A DNA stretch of 15,777 nt, from contig JAOXYB010026313.1 in assembly GCA_028565635.1 (NCBI GenBank), positions 1 to 15,777 of the forward strand, in the 5' to 3' direction. Below are positions 8,949-15,777 of this stretch, one piece after another. Below the pieces are notes generated by a model that was not told the DNA's origin, did no database searches, and saw only the letters and a list, made by a program, of their open reading frames with translations. Both the position numbers and the translations under genes were made by a program. Each line of letters begins with the position of its first letter. Positions within the stretch are counted from its first letter, which is position 1. The stretch is from Phoronis ovalis (lineage: Eukaryota > Phoronida > Phoronidae).

Positions 8949-9550
8949 TCACTATACAGTTCAGCAAACATCAGCTTAACTTCAGATGATGGGTTTGCTA
9001 AAACATAATGGTTTATATATGTATGTGTATACATATATTTGTAACAGACTAACTTAATATTATTCAGTGATATGTCATTCGATGATACGTCCTGTGAAGA
9101 ACGAACAAATATACAAGACAGATAGTAAAAACATGGTGAAAACCAATGTACGGGATATTGCGGTCGCAGCATATTTTGCAAAGAATACTAAATATTATGC
9201 TAGATTAAGATTTATCAAAATTTAAAAAAAAAAAGAAACTTGCAGGATATAGTTCGTACCACAAGGCACAATTGCAATCAGTGCATTGTCTTCTGTTATT
9301 GTGATAAGTAATAGATTTTGGCTAGAGAAGTGTTAGGACCAAAAATTCAAATATTGAACCTATGATTACTTACTAATTAGTATTTAAAATACTTTATTTA
9401 AAATCCATGGGTCTTGGATATATTTTGGGATGCATGTGAGCCATTGAGGGTAAAATATACCAAAAATGTGAAAATTTGTGGATCCTGAAATACACCAAAA
9501 ATTCCAAAACGAACCCCGAAATATACCAAAAATTGCAGAACACTCGCTCG
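8949..9550. other. Intergenic / 5' region of pygopus, no coding exon seen
   Basis: This probably holds the pygopus 5' UTR and promoter on the minus strand, but no TATA box or start site can be fixed. It contains a short alternating TA/TG tract (about 9013-9043). From about 9435 it contains AT-rich degenerate repeat sequence (GAAATATACCAAAAATTGC and similar) resembling the array in NSF intron 1. Confidence 0.4.
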
Positions 9551-9800
9551 AATTAGCAGAAAGGATCCGGTTTTTGACTAAATTAGCAGAGTGAACTCAG
9601 TTTTTTTGAATAAATAAGCAGAGTTGATCTGGTTTTTGACCAAAATAAATCAGTGGAGACTGGGTGTTACAGAAAAATTTACTGTTTTCCAACACATATA
9701 AAATTAGCAATCATGTTTTTTAACAAAAAAAAAAAGTAAACTGTTTCTTTTGCCATGAAATAATTAGTTGAGAGGATCCAGTTTTTTAAGCCTGTGCCGC
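9551..9800 (+). repeat. Degenerate tandem array of about 31-bp units, left copy
   Basis: Successive units start with AATTAGCAGA or a variant, followed by a GGATCC-like core and GGTTTTTGACTAA. They begin at about 9551, 9581, 9613 and 9644, with a last unit at 9762-9792. A less repetitive stretch separates the fourth and last units. The array ends in AAGCCTGTGCCGC. A copy in inverted orientation lies at 11553-11768. No coding potential is seen. Confidence 0.75.
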
Positions 9801-10057
9801 ACACCCATACCCAAAATTTTGATATGTGCCCCCACGAGCCCTGTGCCAGTGGCACATCCCTGTCAGTTCCATACACTAAGAGACTCCCAATGGGTTTAAA
9901 ATACGACTCGACTAGTAAATGCGATATTCTATAAAGACTCGAAGCCTAAGGCAGGAAGTGGACATTTATAAACTTTTAACCTGTGTATCGTGTTCTAAAT
10001 AAGATACCCTATGTTTTGTTAGAATCATGGAGGAACTAATACCATGATATCCATGCA

Positions 10058-10811
10058 CAGGGTCAATGTCTATATTCCGAAAGTTCATTGGTCCGAAGGT
10101 TCGTTGGTCCAAATGACCCATTATAGGGAATGTTGTGATTGAGGCTCTAACAAACCTGTAATATATCCCGGAATATATACATTTTACCAGTTCCCTCATA
10201 CTACTACAATTCTTCTTTTAGCTATATAATAATAGCAATACCGCAACCAGTATAGTTGAAATTAGAGTTCATGCAAACATGCAAATGTACCAGAAAGAGT
10301 TCTCAAAGTGCATAGTGATTGTAGTCTTTTGTAATGCGTTTGAGTGTAAGCAATGTGCTAAATACAAGAGCTGTAGAAACGCGGTATTTCCTTTTAACCT
10401 CACCCTTGCCTTTGTCTTATGCCAGAACATTAACTCCTAATTGTCCGGTCCTTTGCTCTACGCCTACGGCTATGTTTATCGTAGTTTGCAATCTGGGGGT
10501 TTCAACAAGTGTTTAACAGGCCGTTGCTTTGAATTGAACAGCGCGATGTAAGTGAAAGTTGTAAGGTACCTCCGGAGATAGCCAACACTACCGATACCGA
10601 CAAATTAAAATCTATGCTTCAGAAATATTTTTAATGTCCGGACATCTGCATACGCAATCAACAGCTGATCTGATGCGAAAGCCCTTTCAGCTCATTAATG
10701 CATAAATCATTAAATGGATGTTAGTGTGATCGATGAACTTTCGGACCAATGAACTTTCGGACTATTGGTTCTTCGGACCAATGAAAATTCTGACTATCGA
10801 GCTGATCCCCT
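10058..10811. mobile_element. Candidate 750-bp element with TTCGGACCAATGAACT-type inverted ends
   Basis: About 40 bp at 10058-10103 is an imperfect inverted match to about 10771-10811. Each end carries copies of a 16-bp unit, TTCGGACCAATGAACT or its complement. Two more units lie just inside the right end (10733-10770) and one inside the left (10097-10110). The roughly 620 bp between shows no gene. No target duplication could be recognised, so the exact ends and the element class are open. It could instead be two separate minisatellite fragments. Confidence 0.45.
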
Positions 10812-11312
10812 TACACATACCTTTATGTTTCACAACTGTCTTGGTACAAGGCAAGATACATGAAAACAGAAAAGCTTCCAAACTTAGAAAGCGGAAGTTT
10901 ACAGAATTTGTGAATGCAATCTTACCTTTAAGATGCAATCGAAGTTTCGGTCAACAAATTAAAATATTTCGACATACATGCTTAATCTAAGGTATAAAAT
11001 ATGCAAAACTTTACTTCACGTTACCAGAATTGACTATAGAACCTTTAAATTCAATTGTGGAAATATAATTACGTCGTCGTTGAGAACCATTTCAAATGGA
11101 TTCATTTCCGGGGGATGTAATATCTAAATATAGTTTTATCAAGCAACACGTCAGCTGCAGAATTTTTTCGGCAAATTTTAACAGCTTTAAAGTGGGAATT
11201 GAAATATGTTGAAATTGTTTTGACCTATAACCTACTCTGGAAGAACTTGAGATATTAGGTTTTTCAACAGGTGGAGCAACAACACCAGAAAACATCTCAA
11301 CTAAACGACAAA
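10812..11312 (+). promoter_or_regulatory. Putative NSF promoter and 5' UTR region
   Basis: This lies directly before the proposed NSF start-codon exon. No convincing TATA box is visible. The sequence just before the ATG (about 11260-11312) is rich in CAA/ACA, as many 5' UTRs are, and ends in GACAAA before ATG. The transcription start cannot be placed from sequence. The short open frames here do not resemble known proteins. Confidence 0.4.
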
Positions 11313-14300
11313 ATGGTAAGTTTAAACTTAAAGAGGGGCCCGGCCTTATTCAGTTTTTGTTTCACTTTCAATTTTAGATGTATAGCTCCAGTGGATAGAA
11401 TTCCGGGAGGTGTGAATTTGGTTTCGCTTCATGGAGTTTGTTTATTCTTTTGGCTGCATCCGTAATAATGGAAGTTTTTGCTTTAAATTCGGTATCAGAG
11501 GAGAGATTATCTAATAATCCTGTTAAAACTTACTTCACAAAATTTCTGTTATGCAGCAGCACAGACTTAAAAATTGGATCCTCTCAACTATTTTTCTCTA
11601 CCAAAAAATTTAACAGTGCTTACCTTTTTTTGCTAAAATACCTGATTGCTAATTTTTAAACTGGTTTATTTTAGTCAAAAACCAGATGAACTCAACTTAT
11701 TTATTCAAAAAACTCAGATCCACTCTGCTAATTTGGTCAAAATGTGGATCCTCTCTGCTAATTTGATTAAAAAAAACCGTCTCAAGTGGCACACCCCTAT
11801 ATAGACGAAACCCTGAGTACCCCCTGTAGAAAAACAGCAAGAAAATCTGTCACGGGCTCTTTTAAAACCGTAGACCAAAGCGCAGTTCCATATGAATCTT
11901 ATTATAAACTGAGCCCAGGGGAATACTTGTCAAAAATGTTGGTAGGGGTGTGCGGGCCAACCCCAAGGTAAAAAACCCTGACCCTCTCTGTGGTAAATAT
12001 AAAGATCACCAAGAATATACCCTGTGGTAAAGTGAAGAAACAAGAAAAGTATACCAAGTTGGAAATAGTTCCTCCAAAATATATACCCTGTCGTAAATTC
12101 ACTTGAATGTAGATTATGTACAATGTGGTAGATAAATATGTAAAAATTTACGAACCTTAATTTTTTCATACCTATCGTACATGCTTTTTTCCAAGAAATA
12201 CATAATGTGGTAAATGAATATTTTTTGAAAATATAGCCGATGGTATTAAATGTCCAACAAGAAAAGTATACCCTGTTGGTAAATCAGGCTTTGAAATATC
12301 CCCAGAAATACCAAAAAAAACACCCTGAAATATTCTAGGCAGAAAAAAATCAGAATATAAACTGTCCAAAATGTTAAAATACCCACCAAAATTGTAAAAT
12401 TTTCTAAAACAGTCAGAAACCCTACACTGAAATATCCCCCAAAACACAACATACCTACAATAAAATATCCTAATAGATCAAAAAACATGAATACCTTTAT
12501 ATTGCAGTGTTCCCCCCCCCGGGCATGAAACTATAATTTTCAGAAGTCAGTTATGTTTTGATAATATTCTTGAAAACAAATATGACTGCCTGTATGTGCT
12601 ATACAGTAGTCCACTGGTATTTTCTGAAGCACAATTTCATCATTCTTCTTTTGTAACTGGTTAATTTTAATGAAAGGTTCAACATTCACTTAAGATTACA
12701 GAAAAAGTCAACATATTGATAGATTTTATACTAGGAAGTAAATCAATAGTTTTCTTGATTATTAATAATAGGAATAAATTGGTTCATTATAATATGAACA
12801 GTTAACTTAATCCTTACTGATAGAATATTTAAAATACTGCAAACATTGCTACCTTTAAAAAAAAATTGTTGCCTATACTACCACACTAATTTTGTTTCTG
12901 ATGCATGGTAATTTATCAATGAAAATAAGGTTTGCATTAAAAAAGGCAACATTTTGCAATATCCGCACATCTCTAGAGGTAAAAACAGAAGGAAAGTAAG
13001 TAACACATTTTAAATCTACCTTCCTATTTAAAAAATTCTCAAGCTTGATTAAGTAGTATTTGTTTATCAATATATAATCAGATGGGAACCACTTTTTTTC
13101 CATTTGATTTTATTTCCATTTAAAAAGAGCTCTAAATTAATTATTTTTCCAGGCACATAAAATGAGAGCAGTGAAGTGTCCTACGGATGACTTGTCGTTG
13201 ACTAACTGTGCTGTGTGCAGCGACAAAGACTTTGACACCCAAAAGATAAGGTTTGTTTTACAGAGGCTAACAAGTGTGAAATTGAATGAAACTTTCTAAT
13301 GTTAATGATAAGTCCTTTACAATAGCTATTTATTAACAACATTATTTTTGCTATATGTGGTACTAACATAATTCCTTTTATTAGATATTTAAGAGGCAGA
13401 TCAAACGCTCCTGTAAGCTTGATTGCTTCAAAATTTTGATCAGTATTGATAAGATATTTAATCAAAATCAGGTATTTATATGTAGAAAATGGTGGATCTT
13501 CGATCTCATGAATACCTGGTCTGTCCCTCTCCGTTATAGATACTTTATGCCAACTATAAAGAGAAATGGTTGAATGCAACATTTTAAAAATCCCCATGAA
13601 ATATTTATACATCAAAACACTAATGTTTTATGTGATAGCTTTAATCACGAGAGATTGTAAAATAAGAAATTTGATAAGTCAATTTCCGTGTGCTCTGTAG
13701 TATTTTAATATGTTCCCAAAGTAAAGACAAAAGAAAGATATTGATTATTTATGATTAACATTTCCCAGACTATGAATAGCACTTCCAGCTATATTGTAGT
13801 TTAATATTTTGCAAATTAGTGCGTGTATCCATATTTTAAGTTGACTGAATAAGCATTAGGATAGTGTACATCTTTGGATTGATCAATAATTCAGAGACTT
13901 GTGAAGGCTTTTAATAAATCTAATTTCCAAGGTCAATGTTTTACTTTCGATTTAAAGACTAATAAATGCTTCTGTTTGCATGATTTTAGCACTCGGTATT
14001 GAATACTGTTAATATATTACTCACAACAACATTCACTATTCATTTAGAGTATATAACCATGTAAGTTTACCAGGCAGGTAATAAAGAACTGTCCTGAGCT
14101 TTTCCATGTACATGTGCATAAAGTTAATCTTAGAAATTAATAATTATCCATTGATATCCCCCACATAATCAATGATAAAAATTACACTTTCCTTCGTAGA
14201 TACCAGGCTTTTAGAACAACAGCAGATTTCTCACAAATAAGATTTCTAGGTTAATCATGTTTCACTTAGAGTTGCACTTTCTTCGGCAACATGGCCAAAT

Positions 14301-15450
14301 CCTTCATCCGCATTAAATCAGTGGTGAGGAGGTACTTCGTTTAAATTCAACTTTTTTAAAAGTATATTTGTTTTGTTCTAAGATTGTATACTTTTTAAGG
14401 CATATTGAAGTCCATGTACCACCCAACCATCATTACATTTTCACTCTCAAAGCGCATCCAACTATGCATCAAGGAACACTAGGATTTAGTCTAGTGCAGG
14501 TAATCTTAATTTGTGTCTTTTCGTCTATCTAGATCTTCTTACTGTATACAAACGATTATCAATTATCACTGGCTGCAATTGAAGACCTAACCTACTTTAG
14601 TAAATTTAAGAAGACAAAAGAAAGTTCTGTATTAATATTAATGTTTCATAACGTCTTTGTTTACAACAATGTTTACATTATACAGTCTTATTTGGGTTTC
14701 AGAGAAAGTGGGCAAACCTATCACTGAACCAAGAAATCGAAGTAAAACCATACAAGTTCGGCCCTCAGTATGTTAGCAGTATAACACTGGAAGCTGATTT
14801 CCTACAGAAAAAGAAGTAAGTAAATTTTGACACAAACTCAGCAGCATATTTAAGTGCCATCCCTTAAATAGGAGCCCACTTTGAATAGTATTTTTCCTTC
14901 TAAAATTTTATTTAGAAATATAAGCCCTGCTATATATAAATAAAAGCTCCATTCATCATTTTACAAGTGGATAAGAACATCATTTTAATTGGGTGGAGGA
15001 CTATCTAATACGCATTTTCTTACAAAAGTTTCTATTAGTTGGCCACTAGTGGTAAATATAACACAAATCATTTGGTAAATTTCTGTTTCAAAATTAGAAA
15101 GTTGTTATCAAAAGCTGAATAATATGCAAATTTATCAAAAGTTGATCAGATACACAGCCTAACCAGAAACTTGTTTATTTGATCTTTTATATACAGCCTA
15201 ACCAGAAACTTGTTTATTTTTGATGGGTTGAATACCATAGTTGTCCGTCAATTGTTTCATTTTCTCAGACTTGAAACTGTAACATTGTGCTCATCTGTTT
15301 TCAGCACAACACCAGATCCTTATGATACAGACAAGATGGCTCAGGAGTTTCTCATGCAGTTTCCCCAGCAAGCATTTTCTGCTGGGCAATCTCTCCCTTT
15401 CAGCTTTGGTGAAAAGAAATTGCTCATACTCACCGTAAAGGATCTAGAAA
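11313..15450 (+). CDS. NSF: NSF (N-ethylmaleimide-sensitive factor), exons 1-5, N-terminal about 153 aa; gene continues beyond the window
   Basis: NSF is the cytosolic AAA+ ATPase that, with alpha-SNAP, disassembles SNARE complexes after membrane fusion. Proposed exons are 11313-11315 (the ATG alone, after 5' UTR, with donor GTAAGT), 13153-13250, 14400-14499, 14703-14815 and 15305-15450. All have GT..AG borders, and phases agree (0, 2, 0, 2, with the last donor phase 1). Residues 1-153 cover the SNAP-binding N domain. They begin [19 protein letters not shown], which lines up without gaps with the N-terminus of fly NSF, including the diagnostic CPTDxLSLTN. Later landmarks are [44 protein letters not shown] and [10 protein letters not shown]. 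The D1 and D2 ATPase domains must lie to the right. An alternative start is the in-frame ATG at 13162, which would not need exon 1 but would drop four residues. Intron 1 (1,837 bp) is packed with repeats. Identity is certain; exon 1 is inferred. Confidence 0.92.
11553..11768 (-). repeat. Degenerate tandem array of about 31-bp units, right copy, inverted
   Basis: The reverse complement reads as units beginning AAATTAGCAGAG, with GGATCC cores and TTTTTGACTAA ends. It aligns over nearly its whole length with the array at 9551-9800, including the closing AAGTCTGTGCTGC. It lies in NSF intron 1. Because the NSF first exon lies between the two arrays, two independent insertions in opposite orientation are more likely than one element. 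Confidence 0.72.
11769..12523. repeat. Degenerate AT-rich repeat array in NSF intron 1, ending in a C-run
   Basis: It opens with AAGTGGCACACCCC and GGGGTGTGCGGGCCAACCCC blocks. A loose array follows of units such as TATACCCTGTGGTAAA (about 11990, 12018, 12080 and 12265), AAGAAAAGTATACC (two copies) and GAAATATCCCC. The stretch closes with nine C followed by GGG at 12512-12523. Long frames on its minus strand show a periodic Gly-Tyr-Phe/Val pattern that only reflects the repeat. No gene is seen. Confidence 0.6.
12524..13152. other. Remainder of NSF intron 1
   Basis: AT-rich intron sequence with no gene or clear repeat. It ends in the polypyrimidine tract and AG acceptor of exon 2 (TTATTTTTCCAG at 13141-13152). 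Confidence 0.6.
13251..14399. other. NSF intron 2
   Basis: This 1,149-bp intron has a GTTTGT donor and a CTTTTTAAG acceptor. Apart from the candidate alternative exon at 14291-14331, nothing is recognised on the plus strand. On the minus strand a 137-codon frame (13202-13615) runs across the intron and antisense to exon 2, without any known motif. Confidence 0.6.
14291..14331 (+). CDS. NSF: Possible alternative first coding exon of NSF
   Basis: An ATG opens 13 codons ([13 protein letters not shown]) plus two bases before a GTACTT donor at 14332. The phase is 2, exactly what the acceptor at 14400 needs, so splicing would give an NSF starting with about 14 novel residues in place of residues 1-34. 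The intron would be only 68 bp. The stretch is more GC-rich than its surroundings, and a CTTTCTTCGGCAAC leader precedes the ATG. The conserved CPTDxLSLTN block would be lost, so this may be chance or a repeat fragment. Confidence 0.25.
15154..15219 (+). repeat. 27-bp perfect direct repeat in NSF intron 4
   Basis: A 27-bp block starting ACAGCCTAACCAGAAAC occurs at 15154-15180 and again at 15193-15219, with a period of 39 bp. The second copy lies about 85 bp before the exon 5 acceptor. It is likely a recent local duplication. Confidence 0.88.
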
Positions 15451-15636
15451 GTAAATGAGCATTTGTTGCTACAGTCTTTAAATTAAATATGATGCAACCT
15501 GAAACATCTACCTTTAGCATGATTAAATTCAACATTCCATTTTCTTCTATGTTCCCTAACACAACTCGAACAATACAATGATTCACATAAAGTTATTGAT
15601 TCTTAATATATTTACTACTGCCTTGGATGTGTTTTT

Positions 15637-15777
15637 ATGCCCATCACTATGTAATAGTGAAAGGGCATATAGCCGTACTGCATGCGGCGTCATCGGCGTC
15701 GTCGTCGGCGTATGTACCCTTTTCTTTGTGTTGCTATAACGGCTTCAGCTTTCGTCAGATCATCTTCGTATTTGGTA
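15637..15777. repeat. Dispersed repeat fragment with hairpin end and CGTCGG-rich tract, cut by the window edge
   Basis: An imperfect hairpin opens it: ATGCCC, TCACTA, a short loop, TAGTGA, GGGCAT (15637-15668). ATAGCCGTACTG and a CG-rich trinucleotide-like tract follow (15684-15710), in marked contrast to the AT-rich intron around it. The pattern of a GGGCATAT hairpin followed by a CG-rich triplet tract is common in dispersed repeats of bivalves and other invertebrates. The right end is outside the window. Confidence 0.55.

Noticed and set aside
9551-11768. A single 2.2-kb transposon with the 31-bp arrays as its terminal inverted repeats
   Set aside because: The proposed NSF first exon lies inside, with a perfect donor and matching phase, so two separate insertions are simpler. 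No target duplication was found at the outer edges.
12172-12488. Two hydrophobic minus-strand frames (80 and 91 aa) resembling membrane proteins
   Set aside because: Their Phe/Leu/Gly-rich periodicity is produced by translation of the AT-rich repeat array. There is no start context or homology.
15210-15304. Open frame upstream of NSF exon 5 (MFIFDGLNT and so on)
   Set aside because: It is intron 4 read-through. A TTTTCAG acceptor at 15304 and agreement of phase with exon 4 place the exon start at 15305.

Overview
The window is AT-rich, intron-containing animal DNA, most likely from a bivalve mollusc. The evidence for an animal is canonical GT..AG introns, globins with introns at the ancestral B12.2 and G7.0 positions, a Pygopus PHD finger and an NSF N-terminal domain. 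The bivalve assignment is an inference from the globin type and from the style of the dispersed repeats, not a proof.

Left third (about 600-4,700, + strand): two complete three-exon globin genes in direct tandem. They encode 137 aa (718-1742) and 145 aa (3353-4336). Each has a TATAAATA box 83-99 bp before its ATG and a canonical or near-canonical poly(A) signal. Residue pattern and intron positions resemble the neuroglobin/nerve-haemoglobin type. The first copy has lost 5 residues in the CD corner and shows a pair of compensating 1-bp shifts there.

Middle (about 4,700-8,950): a long gene-less stretch, then on the - strand the 3' part of pygopus, a Wnt/beta-catenin chromatin cofactor. Its last coding exon carries the PHD finger (7176-7625). 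A candidate upstream exon (8886-8948) carries an NPF motif and an apparent start. The intron between them holds a roughly 1-kb inverted-repeat element flanked by TTAA.

Right half (about 8,950-15,777): a repeat-rich intergenic region, then NSF (the SNARE-disassembly AAA+ ATPase) on the + strand. Pygopus and NSF are therefore divergent. The NSF start codon appears to be the last three bases of exon 1 (11313-11315). Exons 2-5 encode about 153 residues of the SNAP-binding N domain, and the gene runs off the right edge. Repeats here include a pair of inverted arrays of about 31-bp units, a roughly 750-bp element with TTCGGACCAATGAACT-type ends, and a degenerate TATACCCTGTGGTAAA-type array. A further dispersed repeat starts near the right edge.

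The three loci are not obviously one pathway: an oxygen-binding protein pair, a Wnt transcription cofactor and a vesicle-fusion ATPase. No new multi-gene system is evident. The points most worth checking are the shortened globin CD corner, the short Pygopus model, the NSF start-codon exon with a possible alternative first exon, and the repeat architecture.
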